Positions 1 through 12,300 of a stretch of 64,000 nucleotides of DNA are shown here, in pieces. The notes beneath the pieces are model-generated. The model was given only the letters and a program-made list of their open reading frames with translations, was not told where the DNA came from and did no database searches. Positions within the stretch are counted from its first letter, which is position 1; each line of letters starts with the position of its first letter. Where the stretch lies: assembly GCF_028473665.1 (NCBI RefSeq), contig NZ_CP098774.1:558001-622000 (forward strand), written 5' to 3'. This DNA is from Sphingomonas sp. QA11 (GTDB taxonomy: Bacteria > Pseudomonadota > Alphaproteobacteria > Sphingomonadales > Sphingomonadaceae). The position numbers and the translations under genes were made by a program.

Positions 1-2960
1 TTGAAGACGAGCCCGAACCACACGGTGCGGCCCACTGGATAGCGTGTCTGCAGCAACTCCCGATTCTGGCCGAGATGTGCTTCGAACGCTGTGTTCGTCA
101 CGTTCTGGACCTGACCGATCACCTGCAGCCAGGGGGTCACGTTATAGCTTGCATGCAGATCGAGCTGGTCGCGCGAATCCGCCCAGATATCACGCCAGCT
201 GAACTGCGAATCGACCGACACTGGGGATGCGCCGATCCGGTTGAACGCAGCCCGCAGGCTGAACGGGCCGTCCACATAGAAGAGCGTTGCGTTGTAGATA
301 TGGTTCGGCTGGTTGAAGAGCGCGTCGATCCGGCGAGTGGCGCCGTTGGTCGACACGAAGTCGAAATGGCCGTCGAGCCAGGTGGCGTTGAGCGACACGC
401 CGAGATTGGCGAGCGGGCCCGGCAGGAAATCGAGCCTGTCCTTGACGATCTGTATCTCAGCGCCCTTCACTGCGGCGCGTGAGGCGTTGACCGGCTGGGT
501 GATCGTCGCGCCATAGGTTACGCCATCGGTATAGACGCCGGTTCCGACTGTCGACTTGGTGAAGATCTCGTCGTGGATGTCCTTATAGAACAGGGCCACC
601 GAGAGGAGCCCGCCCGCGCCGAGATACCATTCGCCCGACAGGTCGTAGTTCCAGGAACGGCGTGGCTTCAGATCGGGGTTGCCCTGGTTGATCGTCAGCG
701 GAGTGAGCGTCGATGAAAGATCGAGCGACATGGTCGTGGTCGCGCCATATTGGCCGTAATCGGGGCGGCCGATCGTCTCGCTGATGCCGCCGCGCAGCTT
801 GACCGCGCTCGTGACGTTCCATGTCGCCACCGCTGATGGCAGGGCATAGGCATAGCTGCGCTGGCGCGACACCAGCGCGCTGCCGCCGTTGAGATGAGTC
901 GTCACGCCGACCGAGGTGCTGTCGTACCGAAGTCCGGCCTGCAGGTTCAGGGCATCGCCCTGCCAGCGGAGCTGGCCATAGCCGGCCGTGATGGATTCGC
1001 GCAGTTCGTAGAAAGCGTTGTTGCCGTCGGCGACGCGCGCCGTCGACTGGCGGAACCATTCGGGATGGTTGAGCAGCACTGCCTTCGCCTTGGCCGCGTC
1101 GATCAGGTAGAAGTTGACGCCCGGCGCGGAAAGCGGAGTCAGTACGGTCGATTGCGAATATTGGTCGAGATTGCCGATCAGCGCCGCCGAGGCGGCATCC
1201 TTCGCAAACCATTCGCGATAGTTGAGCAGGCTTTCGACATGAGTCAGCGTCTGGTTGACGCCGGCCTGGATGCCGAGGCCGCGATCGTTGGCGCCGAAAT
1301 TCCACGACAGCTCGCCGTGCAGGCCGCGTACCCGGTTGTCGATGTCGTAGACGATGTCGCGCCAGTAGCGCGGCCCGTAGCTGGCGGCCTTTGCGGCCGC
1401 CACCGGATCGTTCAGCGCGATCGTGGGCTGGCCGTTGGCGCTCTGGTAGCTATAGCCATAGGCGGGAAGATTGGATGTGGCGGCCGAGCTGGGGGTGATG
1501 ACCATCCCCGTGTTCCATTTATACATCCAGCGATCTTCATTGTAGTGCGCCTGGGAGTTCGACGCGCCGGCGGTCAGCTTGAGCGTGTCGCTGAAGTCGT
1601 AGTGCGCGTTGCCGTTGACCAGCCAGGTACGGCGCTTTTCCGGCTGGGCAACGAGGCCGAGCTGGTAGTTGCCGGTGTTCAGCTTGCCTTTGTCGGCCGA
1701 CGCGCCCGGCGTGTAGCTGCTGGAGGGAAGGGCGAGCGCCTCGTAGCGGTCCTCGTCCGAGAGCTCGTGATAATAGCCGCCGAAGACCGACACGCCGAAG
1801 CGGTCGTTCGGACGATATTCGAGCTTGGCGTTGACGCTGTAGCGTTCGCGTTTCTCATCAAAGGCATAATCCTGCACGCGCACGGGCACGGCGCGTCCGG
1901 TCGAGTTGGCGATGTCCCCGGTCGCTGCGCCCGCGGCGGTGTAGTAGGTCCAGCCGGCACCGGCTGTGTCCCCCGGCAGGTTCGCCAGCGCCGAGGCGTG
2001 GAGCTGCTGATATTCGCCCGACACGACCAGGCCGAATTCACGGTTCGCGCCGAACAGGACCGCGCCGGTCGCGTCAGCCCGGATATTGGCGTTCCTGTCG
2101 GGAACGACCTTCCCGGTCTGCGACGTCCAGCCGCCCATTGCCTGCGCGGTAAGCGAGGTGCCCGTGTCGAACGCGCTCTTGGTCACGAGGTTGAGCTGGC
2201 CGCCGAGCGCGTGCGGATCATATTGCGCGGTCACGGTCTTGATCGCCTGGATCTCGCTGACCAGCGAGGCAGGCAGCATGGCGAGTTGTGCACCGCGATA
2301 GCTGCTGTCGGCGCTGGCGATCTGCGCGCCGTCGACGGTCACGAGATTGTAGCGGCTGTCGAGCCCGCGGATCGTGACATATTGATAATTGTCGTGACCG
2401 CGGCTCGAATCGCGGTCGGTCATCACAGAAATGCCGGGGATGCGCCGCGCGGCTTCGACGATGTTGACGTCCGGGAGCTGGCTCACCTCGTCCTGGCTGA
2501 CCGCATCGATGATCTGGCTGCTCTTGCGCTTGGTATCCAGCGCGCGGCGGGTGGCGAGGCGGAAGCCGGTGACGACGATGTCGCCATCGCTCGACGCTGC
2601 TTCATCGCTGGCCGGTGCCGCTGCATTGGTTCGCTGCTCCCCGGCGGTCAGCAGGATATGGCCTTCGCCCGCCTCCCGCACGGTGAGCGCGGTACCGGCG
2701 ATGAGCCGGCGCACGGCATCAAGCGGCGTCATCCGGCCCTTCAGCGGCGCCACATGGTGGCCGGAAGCGCGATCGAACGGGAAGGATATCTGGATCCCCG
2801 CCTGGCGTCCGACCTCATTCAGGGCAACGGTCAGGTCGGATGCCGGAATATCGAGCGCGATTGTGCGGGACGCAGCCGCTGCCGGAGCGGCAAGGCAAGC
2901 GGATGCCGGGGCAAGCGCGATACCTGACAGCAGCAAGGTGATAGCCGAACGACGACGCAT
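1..2960 (-). CDS. TonB-dependent receptor with STN domain (3' end cut by window edge)
   Basis: Outer-membrane active transporter energised by TonB/ExbBD. The first ~25 residues are a signal peptide (MRRRSAITLLLSGIALAPAS). A secretin/TonB short N-terminal (STN) domain follows at about residues 33-90 (begins IALDIPASDLTVALNE). The TonB-box-like GDIVVTGF then leads into a plug domain (PDVNIVEAARRIPGISV, then the VTIRGLDSRYN region). 986 codons lie in the window. The last ones read VGRTVWFGLVF, a typical final beta-strand ending in phenylalanine, so probably only a few residues are missing. The start ATG at 2958-2960 is preceded by AGGGGG. The STN domain would allow sigma/anti-sigma signalling, but no FecI/FecR pair is adjacent. 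The gene is divergent from the giant YD-repeat gene. The substrate cannot be told from the sequence. Several long open frames on the other strand here are shadows. Confidence 0.93.
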   Translation of the reverse strand, partial: MRRRSAITLLLSGIALAPASACLAAPAAAASRTIALDIPASDLTVALNEVGRQAGIQISFPFDRASGHHVAPLKGRMTPLDAVRRLIAGTALTVREAGEGHILLTAGEQRTNAAAPASDEAASSDGDIVVTGFRLATRRALDTKRKSSQIIDAVSQDEVSQLPDVNIVEAARRIPGISVMTDRDSSRGHDNYQYVTIRGLDSRYNLVTVDGAQIASADSSYRGAQLAMLPASLVSEIQAIKTVTAQYDPHALGGQLNLVTKSAFDTGTSLTAQAMGGWTSQTGKVVPDRNANIRADATGAVLFGANREFGLVVSGEYQQLHASALANLPGDTAGAGWTYYTAAGAATGDIANSTGRAVPVRVQDYAFDEKRERYSVNAKLEYRPNDRFGVSVFGGYYHELSDEDRYEALALPSSSYTPGASADKGKLNTGNYQLGLVAQPEKRRTWLVNGNAHYDFSDTLKLTAGASNSQAHYNEDRWMYKWNTGMVITPSSAATSNLPAYGYSYQSANGQPTIALNDPVAAAKAASYGPRYWRDIVYDIDNRVRGLHGELSWNFGANDRGLGIQAGVNQTLTHVESLLNYREWFAKDAASAALIGNLDQYSQSTVLTPLSAPGVNFYLIDAAKAKAVLLNHPEWFRQSTARVADGNNAFYELRESITAGYGQLRWQGDALNLQAGLRYDSTSVGVTTHLNGGSALVSRQRSYAYALPSAVATWNVTSAVKLRGGISETIGRPDYGQYGATTTMSLDLSSTLTPLTINQGNPDLKPRRSWNYDLSGEWYLGAGGLLSVALFYKDIHDEIFTKSTVGTGVYTDGVTYGATITQPVNASRAAVKGAEIQIVKDRLDFLPGPLANLGVSLNATWLDGHFDFVSTNGATRRIDALFNQPNHIYNATLFYVDGPFSLRAAFNRIGASPVSVDSQFSWRDIWADSRDQLDLHASYNVTPWLQVIGQVQNVTNTAFEAHLGQNRELLQTRYPVGRTVWFGLVF

Positions 2961-3314
2961 GACGAGAAACCCCCTGCGGCGGAATGCCGCGTCGCAGGCT
3001 CGATGCTTTGGGCGCGCCAAACCGCTATGGCGGGAAATGCCGGCACGAAAATTCGGACGCCCGGGCGCCGTCCGGTTCCTGCCTGCCGTTCATCCGCGCT
3101 TGACCCGCCGGTCACATCCCAAGCGAGACACGCATATTGAATCGCGGCACATCGGCCGTCGGATTTGGATATTCCGCATATAATTCAACATATTATGAAA
3201 TTTCCATACCGGCGCTAAAAAACCTCTAAACAATGAACAGGATTTCCTGATCCCCCAACTAAAGTCGCGGCAGATTTTCGGTCAGCCGGCTTTGGGTTTG
3301 AGCTGGGGGATTCC
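2961..3314. promoter_or_regulatory. Divergent intergenic region between receptor and YD-repeat giant
   Basis: This 354-bp stretch has no convincing gene. It must hold promoters for both flanking genes. The 3170-3240 part is AT-rich and contains a perfect TATAAT at 3179-3184 on the plus strand, but no good -35 hexamer lies 15-18 bases upstream. I therefore treat it only as a possible promoter for the downstream giant gene. Confidence 0.4.
3251..3310 (+). promoter_or_regulatory. Possible leader hairpin covering the ribosome-binding site of the giant gene
   Basis: TCCCCCAACT at 3251-3260 can pair with AGCTGGGGGA at 3301-3310 (9 of 10 positions pair, 40-base loop). The right arm contains the GGGGGA Shine-Dalgarno sequence, which sits just before the ATG at 3315. 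If the stem forms in the mRNA, translation of the 5,564-residue protein would be restrained until the leader is remodelled. The pairing is seen in the sequence; the regulatory role is inferred. Confidence 0.35.
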
Positions 3315-6300
3315 ATGGTTTCGATTTTCACCGGGCTTGGCGCGGGCTTTGAGCGTGGGTCGGCTGCAACGCTGAAGTCGTTGGGCCTGCTGGGATCCGG
3401 ATCGTTCGGACGGAACGGTGAGCAGATTTCGGTGAACGCGGCGACCGGCAATCTGCTGATCACGCAGCGCGACGAGTTCCTGGTGGGGCGCGGGCCGGAT
3501 TCGGCAATCGGGCGGACCTACAACAGCTTCGAGGACGTCGCCGATGGCGACAATAACGACCATTGGCGCCAGAGCACGACGCGCGCCGTCCACGGCCTGA
3601 CGGGCACCCTCAATGCCCCCGGCAGCACGATCAAGCGCGATTCAGGCGACGGATCGGTCATCACTTATAGCTGGAATGCGGGGGTGGGGGCTTACATCGC
3701 GACGGACGGTGCCGGCGCCTATGACAAGCTGACCTATGCGAGCGGGGTGTGGACCTGGACCGATGGCGACACCCAGCTCACCGAAAAATACGCAGCGCAC
3801 GGCGTCTACGGGCTGACGGGCACCGTCAACACCAGCGGGAGCACGATCACCCGGAACAAGGCGGACGGTACCAGCAGCACCTACACCTGGGATCCCGCCA
3901 CCTCGAAATACATCGTCAGCGCTGGCACGGCGAGCGCCGACAATCTGACCTATGTCAGCGGCGTATGGACCTGGTCCAACAACGGCAGCCCGCTCACCCA
4001 ATATTATTATGCGAGCGGTGCGAATTGGCGCGTCACCGAAGTGTCGGACACGGTCGGCCAGAAGCTGACCTTCTCCTATCTCGGTGCGAACCTGGACAAG
4101 GTGACGACGCAGGACGGCAGCTACGAGCAATATAGCTGGTCGAGCGGGCGCATCACCCAAATCGTGACCGGCTATACCGATCTGGCGACGAATACAGCCA
4201 GGACGCTGACGCGCACTCGCTATAGCTATGACGGCTCCAATCGACTGGCGACCGTCACCGTCGATCTGTCTCCCGGAGACAACGTCATTGCTGACGGCAA
4301 AACCTATGTGACGACCTATGGATACGACACGTCGGGCCGTGTCTCCTCGATCACGGAGACGGACGGATCGTCCGTTATCATCGCCTATGACGCGTCGAAC
4401 CGTGTCGCGACGCTGACCCAGGCGGTCTTGGGCGCTGCCACGCGCGTAACGGCGTTCAACTACGACACAATCGCGCGGCAGACGATTGTCACTGATGCCC
4501 TGAACCAGAAGACCGTGCTCAAATATGACGCGAACGGAAATCTCACCCAGATCGTGACGCCCCCGGCCAACGGCTCCAGCGCGCCCCGCGTCCAGCAATT
4601 CGCCTATAATGCGAACGGCGACGTCATCTCGGTCGACCAGGGCGACGGCAACATCGTCGTCTACGGTTATGATGCCGATGGTAACCGGACGAGCCAGCGC
4701 GACGCACTGGGCAACACGGTCACCTGGACCTACCAGAACAACCAGTTGCTTACCGAGACGCGCTATCTGGTTCCCGATCCCGATGGGGCCGGACCTGGCG
4801 TGGCCGGGACACCCCAGACTATCCGGTATGTCTACAACGCTGATCTTACGCTTCGATACGCGGTCTCAGCCGAAGGGGCGGTGACCGCCTATGGCTATGA
4901 CGCGTACGGAAACCGGACCAGCGCGATCGAGTATCTGGACGGCAAATATCCTGTCTCCGGTCTTCAGCCAACCGACATTCCAACTGCCACGCAGATATCC
5001 AACTGGATCGCAGGGCGCGACAAGAGCGCCGCAAGGCGCACCGAGACGGTCTATGATGCCCGCGGCAATGTCGCCGTTGTGCGGGGCTATTCGAGACTGC
5101 TCTCCACCGGCGAGTTCGATACGGCGTCGGAGAAGAGCGAGACCGTCTACGCCTACAACCAGGCAGGCGAACTGCTTGTCCGGCGCACCTTCGCCGGCAA
5201 TGCGAGCAAGGTCGACAGCTTCGCCTATGACGGCCTTGGCCGGACCATATCGACCAGCAATTCCAACGGCCTGCAAACGACGATCGCCTTTGCCGACGCC
5301 ACGCAGACGGCCACCGTCACGCTTGCCAGCGGTTTGACCCAGGTATCGGTCTACAATCTTGCCGGAGAACTGGTCAGCTACACCCAGGCCGCGAGCGGCG
5401 TCGCGACCGCGGTATCGAGCTACAAATATGATGCACTCGGCCAAGTGAAGCTGGCGACCGACCCGCTCGGCAACGGCACCTATTATTTCTACGACGCCGT
5501 GGGGCGGAAGACCGCGCAGATCGACGCGTTGGGGGCGATCACTGAATATCGGTATGATGCGCAGAACAATGTCACCAGTACGACGCAATATGCGACACGA
5601 CTGACCCCGACCCAACTCGGCACGCTGGTTGACGGAAGCGGCAACCCGACCGCAGTGAGCCTCGCTTCCCTGCGCCCGGCGGCAAACGCCGACGATCGCT
5701 GGACGTTCAACATCTACGATCTTTCCGGGCGTCTGGTGCAGACGATCGACGCGACCGGCGCGACCACGGTCTATGCCTATGACGGTGCCTCGCGGCTGAT
5801 CTCCTCCACCCAATATGCCACGCGTATGTCGGCAGCCCAGATCGCGACGTTGAAGGCCGCCGAAACGAATCAGTTCCTCAATCCCAACGATGGGAACTTG
5901 TGGTCCTACGATGCCGGAATGACCGTCACTGCGGCCGGCACGATCGATGGTGCGAACGCTTTCAAGTTCACCGTCGGCTCATCGGGGCAGGCCAGGATTT
6001 TCAATGCCTATCTGCCGGTGGTCAGCGCGGGGCAGACCGTTACTCTGGTGATAACGCTGATGGCGTCCGGTACCACGACAGGCGGCGTTCTCGATCTCTG
6101 GGGCGCGCAGACTGCCTGGGGCAATGCCAGCGACGCAACCGCAACGATTCTTTCAGGGCCGGGCACGCTAACGCCGGGCATTGGCGCGAGCACGACGGTT
6201 TCGGGGCTGAGCGCCACCGCGGCGACACGCATTGCCATCACGCACACCTTCAGCACGGCCGACACCCAGCTATTGCCGATCTTCTGGATCAAGGCGATCA

Positions 6301-9300
6301 CAGCATCGGCAGGCGACGCGATCATCGCGGCCGCCCCGGTCGTCACCACGCGCTTCCACACGGCCAGCTACATCCCAACCGCCGACGCCGCCAACGACCG
6401 GACAAGCCGGATCTTCTACGATGCAGACGGCAACGTCACCGGCACGCTGGATGCCGAAGGCTATCTCACCCGGTCGATCTACGATGCCGGCGGCACCAGG
6501 ATTCAGACGCTAGCCTATGCCAATGCCGTCGCCGGCAATTTGCGCGCGACGGGCAGTCTTGCACAACTCCTCGACAGTGCCGGCACGCCGACGGCTGCCA
6601 CGACCACCTATAAATATGACGCGCTCGGGCGGCTCCGGCTCACCACGGACGGTCTCAATAATCGCACCCATTATTTCTACGATGCCGCGGGCCGCAAGAC
6701 CGCCGAGGTGGATTCTCTCGGGGCGCTCACGGAGTATCGCTATGACGGCGAAGGCAGTGTTACCAGCACGACGCAATACGCGACGCGGCTGACCCCGACT
6801 CAGTTCGGCGCGCTGATCGACGGCAACGGCAACCCGACCGCGGTGACCCTCGCCTCCCTGCGTCCGGCGGCAAGCGGTGACGATCGTTGGACGTTCAATA
6901 TCTACGATCTCTCCGAGCGCCTAGTGCAGACGGTCGACGGGACCGGGGCGACCACGGTCTATGCCTATGACGGTGCCTCGCAACTCGTTTCTACCACCCA
7001 ATATGCCACGCGCATGTCGGCCGCCCAGGTCGCGACGCTGAAGGCGGCCGAGACCAACCAGTGGCTCAACCCCGACAATGGGAGCTTGTGGTCCTACGAT
7101 GCCGGCGTGACCGTCACTGCGGCGGGCACGATTGATGGCGCCAATGCCTATCGCTTTACCACCTCGGCGACGGGGCAGGCCAGGTTCTTCAACGCCTATC
7201 TGCCAATGGTCAGCCCTGGGCAGATCGTGACCTTCGTGGTGACGCTGATGGGTTCCGGCACGACGACCGGTGGCGTCCTTGAAATTTGGGGAACGCAGAC
7301 GGCGTGGGGCAATGCCAGTGACGGTTCAGCGGTGATCCTTTCGGGACCGGGCACGCTTACACCACTTAGCGGCACCGGAATGGCCATCTCGGGCCTGAGC
7401 ACCACCACAGGCACCCGCATCGCGATCACGCGCACCTTTACCGCGTCCGACAATCAGGTGTTGCCGATCTTCTGGATCAAGGCGGTCAACTCGGCTCCCG
7501 GCGACGCGATCATCGCCGCCGCGCCTGTCGTAACGACACGTTTCCGTGCCCCCAGCTACGTCCCCGCCGTCGACGCCGCCAACGACCGGACAAGCCGGAT
7601 CTTCTACGACGCCGAGGGTAACGTCACCGGCACACTGAATGCCGAGGGGTATCTTACCCAGTCGATCTACGATGCGAGCGGAACCAAGATCCAGACGATC
7701 GCCTATGCCAACGCGACCGGTACCGCCGGCAACATCCGCGCAACGGGCAGTCTCGCGGATCTCCTCGCAAGCGTCACCCCCGACACCGCGCGCGATGTCG
7801 GGCAATGGACGCTCTACGATGCGCGGGGCTTCCTGGCGGCAAGCATCGACGGCGAGGGCAATCTCACCCGCTTCCGCTACACCGCGGCCGGTTATCTCGA
7901 CCAGCAGATCAAGGGACAGAAGCTTGATCCTGCCGCGCTGATCGCAACGCCGCCGACGCTTGCCGGCCTGCCCGCCGCCCCAGCCGGCGCGACCCTCGAA
8001 ACGATCGGCTGGACCCGCAACGCGTTTGGCCAGGCCCTGACTGAAACCCGAAGCCTGACCGGCAGCGTCACGATCACCACGACCTATCGCTACAACGCCG
8101 TGGGCAAGCTGGTCTCGACCGTTACCCAGTCTGGGGGCACCGATCCGCGGACCTATAGCCAGCGCTATGACGCGCTGGGCCGGCTGACGAGCGAGCTTTC
8201 AGGCATCGGCAATACCGTCCTGGCCGCACTCTCCAATCCCAACCAGGCGCAGATCGACCAAGTCTATGTCGATTACGGATGGACCTACAGCTACGACAAG
8301 GCTGGCCGCCTGGCTGCCAAGCGCGGGCCGAAGGGCACGGAAGCTGCGGGTGCAAGAACGCTCTATTACTACACGGCGGAGGGCGATCTCGCTTATGAGA
8401 TCGACGCGCTCGGCGCGGTGGTCGAGCATCGCTACAACAGCTTTGGCCAGCGAAACGATACGATCGCCTATGCGGGCAAGCTTGCACCGGCGGCAATCAA
8501 TGACTTTACCGGCGGGGAGATCACTTCGGCCGTCCGCGGTGCGATCACCGGCTTGTCGTCGGCGGCGCTCGATACTTCCACCCATTTCGATTTCAACGTC
8601 GACGGGACGGTGAAGCAGTCCATCGATGCCAACGGTAACGTCTCGAGCTTCACCTATAATGCCTTTGGTAACCTCACCGGCAGCACTGTGCCGCGCGATG
8701 GCGCCGCGATCATCGTGTCGACCCGCAGCTATGATCGGCTTGGCCTGCTGAAGACCGAAGTGGTAGATGCGGCCGTCGGCGGCAAGGCAATCACCACCAG
8801 CTACGGCTATGACGCGTTCGGACGGGCGGTCCAACTCACCAACGCCAACGGCAAGGTCACCAGATCGGCCTATGATCGCGACGGGCGGCTCGTCAGCGTT
8901 ACCGACGCGCTCAACAACATCACATACTACGCCTATGACGCCCGCGATAACCTCGTCGCCGTCACCGATGCCAACGGCAAGATCACGCGGTACGTCTATG
9001 ACAAGGCGGGGCGCAGGATCGCCACGATCGATGCGCTCGGCGCCGTGGTCGCCAGCAGCTATGACGCCGATGGCCGGCTGGTCGCGACGCGCGAATATCT
9101 GAACACCGTCAATCCGGCCCTTCTGCCGCTCGAGGTGACCGAAGCCGCGCTCGCGCTGCCTGCGGTCAAGACAGGCGACCGCGTCACCCGCTACGCCTAT
9201 GATAAGGACGGCCAGCTCCGCTTCGAGATCGACGGGCTCGGCCATGTGACCGAATATGCCTATAATGCGCAGGGCAAGGTCATGCGCACGGTAGCCTATG

Positions 9301-12300
9301 ATGGGGTGATCGGCGCCGATGGCACGGGCCTGTACGCCGCGACGTGGATCGCGGGCCAGGTCGCGAGCTTCGCCTCGGCCCCCGGCACCCGTGTTTCGCG
9401 CGCGGTGTACGATGCCGTTGGCCGGCTGACCTACAGCATCGACGCGTTGGGCCAAGTCACGGTTTCGACCTATGATGTAAAGGGACAACTGAACAAACAG
9501 GTGCAGGTTGCGGCATTCTACACGGCGACCGGAGATCCGTCGCTCGCCGCGATGGACGCGTGGCTGCCGTCGAGCGCCAACGATCGTACGACGCGTTCGC
9601 TTTACGACCGCAAGGGACAGCTGAGCTATAGTGTCGATGCGCTCGGCTACGTCACGCGCTACGAATATGACAAGCTCGGCAAGGTGCTGCGGCAATCGCG
9701 CTACGAGTCGCTCCAGTCGGTCGGCGATGCCACCACTGTCGACACGGTCAGCATCGTCTCGCCGACGAATGTGCGTGTCACCCAGTTCAGCTATGACAGC
9801 GCGGGCCGGCTCGAAACCACGACCGATCCCGCAAACATTGTCACCCGGTTGACGCTCGACCAGATGGGGCAGATCACCTCGTCGACCGAGGCATTCGGCA
9901 CCACGGATGCACGCACCACCACCTATGCCTATGACGCGGTCGGCCATGTGATCGATACGACCGATGCTCTGGGGAATATCGTTCACAAGAATTACGACGC
10001 CCTTGGCAGGGTAGTCTCCATCGTCAGGATACCGAATCTGACCGGCCTTGCCGCCCTCCCCGGCGCCGGCATTGATGAAAAATACTATCTGGCGACATAT
10101 GCGGACATCGGCCCGTCCGGATTGACCCCGTCATATCATTACGACGTGGCTGGCTGGCGCGAGCGGCGCAATCCCAATGCGATGTTCAATACCGCTTATT
10201 ATCTGGATCAGAATCCGGATATCGTTGCCGCGGGAGTCAATCCCTTCGAGCATTTCATTCAATATGGCTGGCGCGAGGGCCGCAGGCCCTCGGCGAATTA
10301 TTCCGCGTCCGACTATCTCGCTCAATATGCCAACGTCACCGAGACGTTTTCCTATGATGCCGCAGGGCGCGTGGAACAGCACGTCGTCGCTGCCGGCACA
10401 TCGGACCAGGCAACCACAAGATATAGCTACGACGCGCTCGACCGTGTCGTCACCGAAACCGATGCGCGCAATTCGGTTACGACCCGTACTTATGACGCGC
10501 TCGGCCAGCTCGCCTCCAAAGCTGAGCCGGGCACGACCGGCGACGTCGCCACCTTCTATACCTATGACAATTTCGGCAATGTCTGGAGGGTTATCGATCC
10601 GCGCGGCAATGCAACCTACAGCTATTATGACAAGAACGGGCGGCTGACCCTCAAGGTCGATGCCGAGAACTACGCCACCGGAACCTCCTATACCCGGTTC
10701 GGCGAGGTCGAGTCGGTCACTCGGTATAGCCGGCCGGTCGCCGGTACCCCAACCGCCGGCATGGCGCCCGCGACCGCGCCGCTGAATCGCGTCTACAACA
10801 GCGAACTGGCGGGACCTATCAACTGGACTATCGGCTATGACCCTTCGGGCATCGTCGGCGGATCGCTGTTCACCGGAACCTGGAACGGCACGAACTATAT
10901 AAAGAGTCAATTCAACGCGACCGCTGCTGGCCAGATCGCTTCAATCGCGACTGGCGAATCGCACTGGTTTGCGGTGACCGGCGGAGCAAGACTGTCAGTC
11001 AAGGCTGGCGTGGAAGGGATCGGCGCTGTCGGTTCGCTTGAGCTCGTTATGCACTGGCAAGATGCATACGGTAATTATCTGGGGATTAGTTCTGTCGGGC
11101 TATTGAACGGGCAACAGGGCTATAACACCGTCATCTCCGGTTTCGTTACGGCGCCGCCCGGGGCAGCCATCGGCCGGCTCGAAGTCTATGTGCGTACATC
11201 GGGCGCTGGTGCCGGTTATTTCGATATCACGAACCCGATGGTGAGCAGTACGACGGCGACGCAAACCACGGCCTCGAATTTCGAACCGACCGGGCAAAAT
11301 GCCACGACCTGGTTCAGCTACGATAAGCTCGGGCGCCTGATCCGGACCACCGATGCCGAAAACAACAATGAGACTTATACGCTCAATGCCTATGGCGAGC
11401 GCGTCCAGATCAGGAACAAGCTCGGCGGGATCACGACGAATGTCTATGACAAGCGCGGCCTGCTGATCAGCGAAACGCTGCCGCTGGCGACCTATGACAG
11501 TGCCGGCAATCTGGCCGGTTCCACCGTGGTCAACAGCTATGACTATGACCGCCGCGGCAACCTCGTCCGGAAGACCGAGGCGGACAATTTCGATTACCGG
11601 CGGACCACCCGATACAGCTATGATGCGCTCGATCGCCTGAGCACCACGACTGGTGACGCCGTGGCCACCGGCACCGCCGGTACCACGGCCGTGCCCACCG
11701 AATATTATTATTACGACTGGCGCGGCAATTTGATCGAAAGCCGGGATGCCGCCGGCGCGCGAACCCTGTTCCGCTACGACAGTCTCGACCGCAAGATCGG
11801 TGAGATCAACGCGCTCGGGACGCTGTCGACCTTCAGCTACGATGCCAATGGCAATCTCACGGCCAGCCGGGTGTTCGGCACGGCAGTAGCGCTGCCGGCG
11901 ACGCCGAATTCCCTCTGGCCGGCGGCCCCGTCGACCGAGGCGCGCCTGACGACCTATGAATATGACCGGGCCAATCGCCGCACCGCCACCCAGATGCTGG
12001 GCGTCAGGACCGGCTACTGGAACGGATCGTCTTACATCCCCTCGGCCAGCGATACGGTGCGCAACACGGTCACCTATGACGCGAACGGCAATGTCGTGAA
12101 ATCGACCGATGCCAATGGCAACAGCGTCTATACCTATTACGACAGGCTCAACCGGAAGATCGCATCGGTTGATCAGGAACGGTATCTGACGAGCTGGACG
12201 CTCGATGCCGAGGGCAATGTGCTCTCGGAGCGGCGCTCAAGCACCCAATTGGCGGGTGCCGACATCGGCACGCCGCCCGGTGCGACAGCAAACCTCATTA

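Noticed and set aside
894..2927. 677-residue open frame on the plus strand
   Set aside because: It lies antisense to the TonB-dependent receptor, has no recognisable domain and a shadow-like composition.
3179..3184. TATAAT as a firm promoter for the giant gene
   Set aside because: No matching -35 at a suitable distance, so it is mentioned only as a weak candidate.
8199..9986. 595-residue open frame on the minus strand inside the YD-repeat gene
   Set aside because: It is antisense to repeated YD codons; G+C-rich DNA keeps this frame open. No domain is seen.
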